The translations under genes and the position numbers were made by a program. This document shows, piece after piece, positions 53,824-61,303 of a stretch of DNA of 64,000 bases (the stretch's first letter is position 1; the number at the start of each line of letters is the position of its first letter). Source of the DNA: Nocardiopsis coralli (GTDB lineage Bacteria; Actinomycetota; Actinomycetes; Streptosporangiales; Streptosporangiaceae); assembly GCF_014892575.1 (NCBI RefSeq), contig NZ_JADBGI010000006.1:1-64000 (forward strand). The letters are read 5' to 3'. A model generated the notes under the pieces. That model was not told where the DNA came from. It made no database searches and worked only from the letters and a program-made list of their open reading frames with translations.

Positions 53824-55209
53824 TCAGGCGGTCTGCAGCTGGCGGTCGCGGTGGGCGGATCCGGGGTGGTCGTCGCGGAGGCGGGTCACGCCCGGGCCGT
53901 AGAGCTTCTCCCGCAGCGTGGAGCCGTCGTAGTCCTGCCACACCGAGCCGCGGCGCTGCAGCTCGGGGACGACCAGTTCGATGAAGTCGGCGATGTCCTG
54001 GTACTTGACGGCGTGGCCGATGTTGAAGCCGTCGATGCCGGTCTCGCGCATCCACGACTCGAGCTCATCGGCCACGGTGGAGGGGGACCCGACCAGCGTC
54101 GGTCCGGTGCCGCCGACGCCGATGTACTCGGCGATGTCGCGGGGCGTCCAGTCGCGGTCGGGGTCCATCTTGGCGAAGAGGTCGACCATGGTCTGGCCGG
54201 CGTCGGTCTTGACGTGGCGCAGGGGCACGTCCGGGTCGAACTGGGACATGTCCAGGCCGGTCCAGCCGCTGTAGCGCGCCATCGCTCCGGCGTAGCTCAC
54301 CGTGCGCCGGTACTCCTCGTGGCGGCGGTGCGCCTGTTCGTCGGTGGGCGCGCAGACCACGTTCAGCATCTGCAGGACCCGCACGCTCTCGGGGTCCCGG
54401 CCCGCCTCCGCGGCCTGGGCCCGCAGGTCGTCGACCTGCCGCTTCAGCGCGGGTTTGGAGGTCGCGTTGGCGAAGACGGCCTCGGCGCCGGCCGCGGCGA
54501 GGGCGCGCCCCTTCGACGAGCCGCCGGCCTGGAAGATCACCGGTGTGCGCTGGGGCGAGGGCTCGCAGAGGAAGAAGCCGGGGACGTCGAAGTAGGTGCC
54601 GTGGTGGGCGATGTCCCTGACGCGGTCCGGGTCGGCGTAGACCCCGTTGGCACGGTCGAGCACGACCGCGTCCTCCTGCCAGGAATACTCCCAGAGCTTG
54701 TAGCAGACCTCGAGGTACTCGGCGGCCATGGCGTAGCGCTCGTCGTGCGGCACCTGGCGTCCGGTCCCGAGGTTGCGGGCGGCGCTGTCGGCGTAGGAGG
54801 TCACCAGGTTCCAGCCGACACGGCCGTCGGTGAGGTGGTCGAGGGTCGAGAAGCGCCTGGCCAGCGCGTACGGGTGCTCGTAGGAGGTGGACGCGGTGAT
54901 CCCGAACCCGAGGTGTGTGGTGGCGCTCGCCATCGCCGAGACCACCATGCTCGGGTCGTTGGACGGGAGCTGCGCGGCGTCCCTGAGTGCGTGGGCCGCG
55001 CTCTGTTCGTAGACGTCGTGGTACCCGACGTTGTCGGCGAGGAAGAGGCCGTCGAACCGGCCTTCCTCGAGGAGCCGCGCGTACTCGGTCCAGTACTTGA
55101 GGTCGGTGTAGCGCGCGCCCCGGTCGTCGTCGTGCCGCCACAGGCCCGCGGACAGGTGTGCCGGGCCTTGGAAGTCGAATGCGAAGAGCCGCATCCTCCG
55201 GTCGTTCAT
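53824..55209 (-). CDS. LLM-class flavin monooxygenase (NtaA/DszA family)
   Basis: A 461-aa luciferase-like monooxygenase. LFLADNVGYHDVYE near 51, NDPSMVVSAMASATTHLGFG near 78, TSYEHPYALARRFSTLDHLT and GRVGWNLVTS near 128 are the flavin and substrate-pocket landmarks of the NtaA/SnaA/DszA subgroup. These enzymes use FMNH2 from a partner reductase to cleave C-N or C-S bonds or open heterocycles. First gene of the operon, with its own promoter and IclR-type operator upstream. The context (BCCT importer, amine oxidase) suggests a nitrogen substrate. Confidence 0.92.
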   Translation of the reverse strand: MNDRRMRLFAFDFQGPAHLSAGLWRHDDDRGARYTDLKYWTEYARLLEEGRFDGLFLADNVGYHDVYEQSAAHALRDAAQLPSNDPSMVVSAMASATTHLGFGITASTSYEHPYALARRFSTLDHLTDGRVGWNLVTSYADSAARNLGTGRQVPHDERYAMAAEYLEVCYKLWEYSWQEDAVVLDRANGVYADPDRVRDIAHHGTYFDVPGFFLCEPSPQRTPVIFQAGGSSKGRALAAAGAEAVFANATSKPALKRQVDDLRAQAAEAGRDPESVRVLQMLNVVCAPTDEQAHRRHEEYRRTVSYAGAMARYSGWTGLDMSQFDPDVPLRHVKTDAGQTMVDLFAKMDPDRDWTPRDIAEYIGVGGTGPTLVGSPSTVADELESWMRETGIDGFNIGHAVKYQDIADFIELVVPELQRRGSVWQDYDGSTLREKLYGPGVTRLRDDHPGSAHRDRQLQTA

Positions 55210-55226
55210 GGGGAGCCTTCTCTCAA

Positions 55227-55298
55227 CGTTCACTTAATGAACGCGCTGATCGAATGATGAACGATGCAAACGCTACGGACGCCCCAGAAACGCGTCAA
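55227..55298 (-). promoter_or_regulatory. Promoter and operator of the monooxygenase operon
   Basis: On the minus strand, -35 TTGACG (55293-55298) and -10 TAGCGT (55270-55275) are 17 bp apart. Downstream lies CGTTCACTTAATGAACG (55227-55243), a perfect palindrome with a 5-bp centre. A half site TGAACG lies at 55258-55263, near the predicted start. A bound regulator would obstruct transcription. Confidence 0.75.
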
Positions 55299-55402
55299 GG
55301 GGGTCACGGGGAACTCGTTCGCAGAATCTGCAGGGGGCCTGAGATCCCGATGTTTTCCCTGTTCAAGGCGTTATCAATGGCCCGACTCAGGCATGACGAA
55401 AG

Positions 55403-55427
55403 GCCCGGCCGCTCCACGCGACCGGGC
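55403..55427 (-). terminator. Intrinsic terminator of the BCCT gene
   Basis: The arms 55403-55408 and 55422-55427 pair (GCCCGG/CCGGGC), followed on the minus strand by CTTTCGTC, a weak T tract. It lies 18 nt after the transporter stop. Confidence 0.6.
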
Positions 55428-55444
55428 ACACCTATGGTGTTCGT

Positions 55445-57028
55445 CTAGTGAACGCCCGAAGATTCGGACGGATCGGCGTGGTCGCGCCTCAGCTCCAGCA
55501 CGAACCGCACCGCGGCGATGATGAGAAGGATCAGGAAGGGCAGCCCGATCACGATGGACACGGTCTGCACCGCGGACACGCCCCCGGTCAGCACCAGCAC
55601 GATCGCGGTCAGGGCGATGGCCGAACCCCAGACCACGACGATGCCCCTGCGCGGGGCGAGGGTGCCGCCCTGGCAGAACATGCCGAGCACGATCGACGCG
55701 GAATCGGCGCTGCTGACGAAGAACAGGACGATCAGCACGATCACGAGCACGGACAGGATCGCCGTGAGGGGCAGCTGTTCGAAGAGCGCGAAGAGCACCG
55801 CGCCCTCACCCGACGACTCGAGCGCGCCGGTGAGTTCGCCGTCGCCCGAGCGGTCCATGTGCATCGCGGTGCCCCCGACGATGCTGAACCAGAGCAGGCT
55901 CAGGGCCGTGGGGGCCGCCAGCACGGCGAGCAGGAACTCGCGGATGGTGCGCCCGCGGGAGATCCGGGCGACGAAGGTCCCCACGAAGGGGGCGTAACCC
56001 ATCCACCATCCCCAGTAGAAGACGGTCCAGGAGTTCACCCATTCCCCGCCCCCGTAGAGGCCGGTCTCGGTGGCCATGGGGACGAAGCCGGCGACATACC
56101 CGCCCAGGGCCTCGATGTAGGTCTGGATCAGGTTCACGCTCGGGCCCGCGACGAAGACGAAGGCCATGATCAGACCGGCCAGGACGGCGTTGATCGTGGA
56201 GATGTGCTTGATCCCCCGGTGGAGACCCGAGACGGCGGACAGCACGAAGAGCAGCGTGACACCGGTGATGGTCGCGATGGCGACCGTGTTGTTGACCGGG
56301 ATGCCGAAGGTCGAGGCGAGGCCGTCGTTGATCTGGATCGCGCCCAGGCCCAGGGAGGTCGCGGCGCCGAACGTGGTCAGGAAGACCGAGAAGGCGTTGA
56401 CCGACCGGGACGCCAACGAGGTCGTGGGTTTGTTCGGGCACACGACGGAACTGATCAGGCTGGGGCGGCCCTTGCGGAAGATCCCGTAGGCCAGGGGGAG
56501 CCCGATCAGCGCGTACAGGGTCCACGTGTGCAGACCCCAGTGGAAGATCGTGTACTCCATCGACAGCCGGGTCGCCTCCGCCGAACCGGCTTCCGCTCCG
56601 CCCAGGGGCGGCTCGGCGAGGTGGGACAGGGGCTCGGCCACACCCCAGAAGACCAGCCCGGTGCCCATCCCCGCCGCGAACAGCATCGTGATCCACGCGC
56701 CCGTGGAGAACTCCGGACGCTCACCCTCGCGCCCCAGGCGGATGCGCCCGTACCGCGAGAAGGCGATGAAACCCGCGACCCCGACGAGCCCGGTCAGGGC
56801 AAGGACGTAGAGCCAGCCGAACGAGTCGAGGATGCGGTCGAGGGCGGACTGGGCGGCGGCCGCCAGCCCGTCCGCGTCCGCCACACCCCAGCCGACGAAC
56901 CCCGTGCACATGAGCATCGCGATCCCGAAGACCACCCAGTCCATCGAGCCGCGGGCCGGTGGTCGGGGCTCGTCACCGGCGTCGTCCGGCGACGTGTCGG
57001 GGGTCTGGGCAGGCTTTTCGGACACCAT
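55445..57028 (-). CDS. BCCT-family transporter, regulated by the cluster operator
   Basis: A 527-aa transporter with twelve predicted helices. GMGTGLVFWGVAEPLSH near 115-131, YTIFHWGLHTWTLYALIGLPL and FYWGWWMGYAPFVGTFVARI-like sequence are the BCCT hallmarks. The Trp/Tyr cluster (YWGWWMGY) forms the aromatic box that holds a trimethylammonium or similar cation. The N- and C-terminal tails are short, arguing for a catabolic rather than osmosensing role. The operator just upstream ties it to the monooxygenase and amine oxidase units. Confidence 0.92.
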   Translation of the reverse strand: MVSEKPAQTPDTSPDDAGDEPRPPARGSMDWVVFGIAMLMCTGFVGWGVADADGLAAAAQSALDRILDSFGWLYVLALTGLVGVAGFIAFSRYGRIRLGREGERPEFSTGAWITMLFAAGMGTGLVFWGVAEPLSHLAEPPLGGAEAGSAEATRLSMEYTIFHWGLHTWTLYALIGLPLAYGIFRKGRPSLISSVVCPNKPTTSLASRSVNAFSVFLTTFGAATSLGLGAIQINDGLASTFGIPVNNTVAIATITGVTLLFVLSAVSGLHRGIKHISTINAVLAGLIMAFVFVAGPSVNLIQTYIEALGGYVAGFVPMATETGLYGGGEWVNSWTVFYWGWWMGYAPFVGTFVARISRGRTIREFLLAVLAAPTALSLLWFSIVGGTAMHMDRSGDGELTGALESSGEGAVLFALFEQLPLTAILSVLVIVLIVLFFVSSADSASIVLGMFCQGGTLAPRRGIVVVWGSAIALTAIVLVLTGGVSAVQTVSIVIGLPFLILLIIAAVRFVLELRRDHADPSESSGVH

Positions 57029-57088
57029 GACGGCGGATTCCTTCGTGTTGGCGGGGCCCCTGGGGAGTCATGAACGTCAACAGATGGA

Positions 57089-57146
57089 CGTTCTGATAGT
57101 GAACGTAACGTCCAGTTAATGTGACCCACAGCACCAGGTCGGTCAA
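57089..57146 (-). promoter_or_regulatory. Promoter and operator of the BCCT gene
   Basis: On the minus strand, -35 TTGACC (57141-57146) and -10 CACATT (57118-57123) are 17 bp apart. The operator CGTTCTGATAGTGAACG (57089-57105) follows, one base off the perfect form. A second dyad, GAACGTC (57072-57078) with GACGTTC (57087-57093), overlaps it. Same plan as the other two operators of the cluster. Confidence 0.65.
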
Positions 57147-57219
57147 GGGGGGTACCGAAATTACCTCAAATGCACACGTGGAATGTGCAGCAATGGCCCT
57201 TTAAGTCGGATTGAGGGGG

Positions 57220-57273
57220 TTGACACTCCATCGAGCGCAAAAATAATCTGAACACCGCGTTCATTATTTGAAC
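57220..57273 (+). promoter_or_regulatory. Promoter and operator of the amine oxidase unit
   Basis: The -35 TTGACA (57220-57225) and -10 TAATCT (57244-57249) are 18 bp apart. GTTCATTATTTGAAC (57259-57273) lies at the predicted start point. The rest of the 361-nt gap 57029-57389 holds the BCCT promoter at its left and an untranslated leader of about 130 nt at its right; no other gene is seen. Confidence 0.78.
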
Positions 57274-57389
57274 TGACATGCGCGCCGAAAGGCAGCTCCC
57301 CCCGAAAAGACCCCGGTCACAGCGCCACGAACCCCCGCGCCGGACACCGCCGGCACAGGCGCCCGCCGAGGGTCGGAGAAAGGCACCCC

Positions 57390-58679
57390 ATGCAGGAATC
57401 CGCGGACGTCGTCGTCGTGGGGGCCGGTGTCGCCGGCCTGATCACCGCACGTGAACTCGGGCGCGCCGGAAAGCACGTCCTCGTACTCGAGGCCCGCGAC
57501 AGGCTCGGTGGGCGCGTGTGGACCGACGAGCGCTTCGACCGGCCGCTGGAGATGGGCGGCACCTGGGTCCACTGGCTGCAGCCGCACGTGTGGGCCGAGA
57601 TCAGCCGCCTCGGGCTGGAGGTCACCCGCGGCCCGCGCCCGGAGAAGGCCTACTGGCTGGCCGGCGACCAGGTGCGCACGGGAACGCTCGACGGGTTCAT
57701 GGAGCTCATCGACCCGGGCATGCGCCGCCTGCTCTCCGACACCATGGACGTGGTCCCGCGTCCCTACGCCCCCACCTCCTCCCCGGCCCTGGCCTCGGTG
57801 GACGGGGCCACGGTGCAGGACAAGCTCGACGAACTGGACCTGCCGGTCGAGGAGTACAACGCCAACGAGGCCGCCTGGGTCGGCCACCTCAACGCACCGC
57901 CCAGCGAGGCCGGATTCAGCGCCGCGCTCCGCTGGACGGCCGCCACCGCCGGTTCCTGGCACCTCATGCACGAGGCCTCCGCCGTCTTCCGGCTGACCGA
58001 GGGCACCCGGGCCCTGGTCTCGGCTCTGGCCGAGGAGGCGCGGGCCGAGATCCGTACGTCCACCACCGTGAGCCGTATCGAACACGGTGACGACGGGGCC
58101 GTCGTGACGACCGCCGACGGCAGCCGGATCACTGCGGGGCGGGTGGTGGTGAGCCTGCCGCAGAACATCCTCCCGAGCGTGGAGTTCTCCCCGGCCCTGC
58201 CCCCGGGCAAGATCGCCCCCGCCGAGGAGAAGGCCGCCTCGCAGGGCGTCAAGGTCTGGATCAGGGTGCGGGGGCCGATCACCCCGTTCTTCGCCTACTC
58301 CTCCGCGCAGCACCCGCTGTCGGTCGTGCGCACGGAGTTCATCGGCCAGGACGACGCCGTGCTCGTGGCCTTCGGCGCGGACTCGACCCGCATCTCACCG
58401 GACGACCGGGACGCGGTGCAGAAGGCCCTGAACGTGTGGCGGGACGACCTCGAGGTCCTCGACAGCACCGGGCACGACTGGATGGCCGACCCGCTGTCCG
58501 GGGAGACCTGGATGATCCACCGCCCGGGTCAGGTCTCGCGGTACCTCGAGGAGCAGCAGCGCAGTGAAGGGGGCCTGCACTTCGCCGGCAGCGACCACGC
58601 GAACCTCTGGCCCGGCTTCATCGACGGCGCGGTCGAGAGCGGGCTGCGCGTCGCCCGGCAGATCACGGTCGGAGAGTGA
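57390..58679 (+). CDS. Flavin-containing monoamine oxidase
   Basis: A 429-aa FAD enzyme. The dinucleotide fold VVVGAGVAGLITARELG is near 8-24, EARDRLGGRVWT near 36-47, substrate-side MGGTWVHWLQPHVW near 56, and the C-terminal FAD contact LHFAGSDHANLWPGFIDGA near 398. It would oxidise an amine to an imine, releasing an aldehyde. It leads a two-gene unit with an aldehyde dehydrogenase, the natural next step. The promoter carries the cluster operator. Confidence 0.9.
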   Translation: MQESADVVVVGAGVAGLITARELGRAGKHVLVLEARDRLGGRVWTDERFDRPLEMGGTWVHWLQPHVWAEISRLGLEVTRGPRPEKAYWLAGDQVRTGTLDGFMELIDPGMRRLLSDTMDVVPRPYAPTSSPALASVDGATVQDKLDELDLPVEEYNANEAAWVGHLNAPPSEAGFSAALRWTAATAGSWHLMHEASAVFRLTEGTRALVSALAEEARAEIRTSTTVSRIEHGDDGAVVTTADGSRITAGRVVVSLPQNILPSVEFSPALPPGKIAPAEEKAASQGVKVWIRVRGPITPFFAYSSAQHPLSVVRTEFIGQDDAVLVAFGADSTRISPDDRDAVQKALNVWRDDLEVLDSTGHDWMADPLSGETWMIHRPGQVSRYLEEQQRSEGGLHFAGSDHANLWPGFIDGAVESGLRVARQITVGE

Positions 58680-58759
58680 GCCCCGGCCCTTCAGCGAGAG
58701 ACCGGACCCGCGGGACTCCCCCGCCCCGACGAACGACACGAAAGGGCACCAGCGACACC

Positions 58760-60238
58760 ATGGTCACCGCCGACACCGCCGACTCTGCAGCCACGACCGA
58801 CACCGCCGCCGACGACCTGGAGCGGATCCTCGACCGGGCCGCTTCCGCCGCCCCGACCTGGGGTGCGACCCCCGACCACGAACGGGCGCATGCGTTGCGC
58901 CTGGTCGCGGACGCGCTCTCCTCGGCCCGGGACGAGCTCGTCCCGGTCGCCCACGAGGAGACCGGACTCCCCCACCGCCGGCTCGAGGGCGAGGTGCAGC
59001 GCACCGCGGTCCAGCTGCGGATGTTCGCTGACCTCGTGGAGGAGGGCGGTCACCAGCGGATCACCGTCGACCGCGCCGACCCGGACTTCGCCCCCGCCCC
59101 GCGGCCGGACCTGCGCCGCATGCTCGTGCCGTTCGGCCCCGTCCTGGTGTTCGCCGCGAGCAACTTCCCGTTCGCGTTCTCCGTCGCGGGAGGGGACACC
59201 GCCTCGGCCCTCGCGGCGGGCTGCCCGGTGGTGCTCAAGGCCCACCCGGGACACCCCGTGACCTCGCAGCTGACCGCCCGCCTGGTGTGTTCGGCCCTGC
59301 GTGAGGCCGGCGCCGACGAGGGGGTGTTCGACCTGATCAGCGGGGTCGAGCCCGGGGTGCGGGCGCTGAAGGACCCGCGGATCACGGCGGCGGCCTTCAC
59401 CGGGTCCCTCGCGGCAGGGCGTCACCTCTTCGACATCGCTGCTTCGCGGCCGGAACCGATCCCCTTCTACGGCGAGCTGGGCAGCATCAACCCCGCCGTG
59501 GCCACGTCCGGGGCCGCGCGCGAACGCCCCGACGACATCGCCCGCGGGTTCACGGGCTCCTTCACGCTGGGCGCCGGCCAGTTCTGCACCAAACCCGGGC
59601 TGCTCCTCATCCCGGAGGGCACGGATCTGCCCGAGCGCCTCCAGGAACTCGTGGAAGGTGTGGACGAACAACGGCTGCTCACCGCCAAGGTCGCCGACGC
59701 CTACGGGCAGCGGTTGACGGAGCTCGCCTCGACCGCGGGGGTCCGGGTCCTGGCCGGGGGCGAAGAGACCGTGCACGGGTCCGACCGCCCCGAGGCGGGG
59801 GCGAGCCTGTTCGCGGTCCACGCCCGCGACTTCGACGGCCGGGCGCGGACACTGCTGGAGGAGAGCTTCGGCCCGGCGTCGATCGTGGTCGAGTACGGCT
59901 CGGCCGAGGAGGCACGGCGGGTGCTGTCCCTGCTCACCGGCAGCCTCACGGCGACCGTGCACACGGCCTCGTCCCCGACCGAGGAGGAGGACCGGGACGT
60001 GCGGATGCTGCTCGACACGGTGCGGCCGAAGGTGGGGCGCATCGTGTTCGACGAGTGGCCCACCGGCGTCGCGGTGACCGCGGCCCAGCAGCACGGAGGC
60101 CCGTTCCCCTCGACGACCTCGCCTGCCCACACCTCCGTCGGGACCGCCGCGGTCGACCGCTTCCTGCGCCCGGTCGCCTACCAGAACACCCCGGAGCGGT
60201 TCCTGCCGTCCGCCCTCAGGGACGGGCAGGCGGGCTGA
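58760..60238 (+). CDS. Aldehyde dehydrogenase, 2-oxoglutarate-semialdehyde type
   Basis: A 492-aa NAD(P)+ enzyme of the KGSADH/2,5-dioxovalerate dehydrogenase branch. GPVLVFAASNFPFAFSVAGG near 128-147 is diagnostic. The general base Glu is in YGELGSINP near 238 and the nucleophile in AGQFCTKPG near 276. ATG 58760 was chosen because upstream codons overlap the amine oxidase end and are not ALDH-like; AAAGGG precedes it. It should oxidise the aldehyde made by the amine oxidase or a later semialdehyde. Confidence 0.9.
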   Translation: MVTADTADSAATTDTAADDLERILDRAASAAPTWGATPDHERAHALRLVADALSSARDELVPVAHEETGLPHRRLEGEVQRTAVQLRMFADLVEEGGHQRITVDRADPDFAPAPRPDLRRMLVPFGPVLVFAASNFPFAFSVAGGDTASALAAGCPVVLKAHPGHPVTSQLTARLVCSALREAGADEGVFDLISGVEPGVRALKDPRITAAAFTGSLAAGRHLFDIAASRPEPIPFYGELGSINPAVATSGAARERPDDIARGFTGSFTLGAGQFCTKPGLLLIPEGTDLPERLQELVEGVDEQRLLTAKVADAYGQRLTELASTAGVRVLAGGEETVHGSDRPEAGASLFAVHARDFDGRARTLLEESFGPASIVVEYGSAEEARRVLSLLTGSLTATVHTASSPTEEEDRDVRMLLDTVRPKVGRIVFDEWPTGVAVTAAQQHGGPFPSTTSPAHTSVGTAAVDRFLRPVAYQNTPERFLPSALRDGQAG

Positions 60239-60396
60239 GCCACCCGCGCCCCCGAACGTCCTCCCACCGTCCGTACTCGTCGGTATGCACGGTGTGCACG
60301 CGGATTCCTGACCGAACCCTCCACCCTCGCTGCGGCTAAGGTGGGGGGCCGGTAAAGCCCCTCGGGGCGAACGAGGACGCGTGGGAGGACGAACAC

Positions 60397-61188
60397 ATGG
60401 GCGAGGCGCCCGAGTCGGCGGACCTGACCAACAAATCCGTGGTCAAGGCCGTGCGCCTGCTGAGGGAGCTCGCCAAGCACCCCCACGGCGCGACGGCCAC
60501 CGCCCTGGCGGCCGAGACCCGGATCGCCCGGCCCACCGCGTTCCGGCTCCTCTTCAGCCTGGAACAGAGCGGCTTCGTCGACCGGGTCGACAACAACTAC
60601 ATCCTGGGTTGGGACCTGGCCCGCCTGGGCAAGATCGCCGACCCCTACGCCGGGCTGGTCAAGCGGGTCCAGCCGGCGATCGACGACCTGGCCGCACTGC
60701 TCAACGAGTCGGCGACCCTGTCCGTACCCCGCGGGGACGACGACCTGGAACTGATCGCGGACGCGTCCGGCCCCCACGTGGTCGGCGGCGGCATGGGCAA
60801 GTACATCGGCCAACGGTTCCCGCTGCACGCGAGCTCGACCGGCAAGGTCCTGCTGGCGGAGCTCTCGGAGGACAGGCTCGCGTCGATCCTGCCGGAGGAG
60901 CTGGAGTCCTTCGCCTCCCGCACCGTCACCGACCGCGCGGTACTCGCCCAGGAACTGTCCGAGGTGCGTGAGCAGGGCTACGCGGTGATCGACAACGAGC
61001 TCGAGGAAGGGCTCCTCTCCCTGTCCCGGCCCGTGCGGGACTCGGCGGGGAACCTGGCGGCGGTCCTGACGGTCAACGGGCCGCGTTACCGCTTCGGCCG
61101 GGACCGTATCCCCGACGCGCTGCAGGGCATGCAGGAGACGGTCAACAGCATCGTCGACGTGCTCTGGGAGGAGTCCCCCCAGAAGTAG
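60397..61188 (+). CDS. IclR-family regulator of the catabolic cluster
   Basis: A 263-aa regulator. The winged HTH is at about 15-75 (ATALAAETRIARPTAFRLLFSLEQ). The IclR effector domain occupies about 80-255, including LHASSTGKVLLAEL and GYAVIDNELEEGLLSLSRPVRD-like sequence. IclR proteins bind short palindromes and respond to pathway metabolites. The three GTTCA-N5-TGAAC-type sites of this cluster are the obvious targets. None is seen before its own gene, so it is probably not strongly autoregulated. Confidence 0.9.
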   Translation: MGEAPESADLTNKSVVKAVRLLRELAKHPHGATATALAAETRIARPTAFRLLFSLEQSGFVDRVDNNYILGWDLARLGKIADPYAGLVKRVQPAIDDLAALLNESATLSVPRGDDDLELIADASGPHVVGGGMGKYIGQRFPLHASSTGKVLLAELSEDRLASILPEELESFASRTVTDRAVLAQELSEVREQGYAVIDNELEEGLLSLSRPVRDSAGNLAAVLTVNGPRYRFGRDRIPDALQGMQETVNSIVDVLWEESPQK

Positions 61189-61303
61189 GCCGGGAGCGCC
61201 GACTCGGCATCGAACACGTCCACGCCCGTTCCCACAGCAGCGCCCGGCCTCCCCTGTCCCGACGGGGACGTGGAAGACCGGGCGCGGGTCGCGGCCGGAG
61301 GCC

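Noticed and set aside
55440..55454. Fourth operator GTTCGTCTAGTGAAC at the end of the BCCT gene
   Set aside because: One arm has a mismatch, it includes the BCCT stop codon, and no promoter lies beside it. Probably chance.
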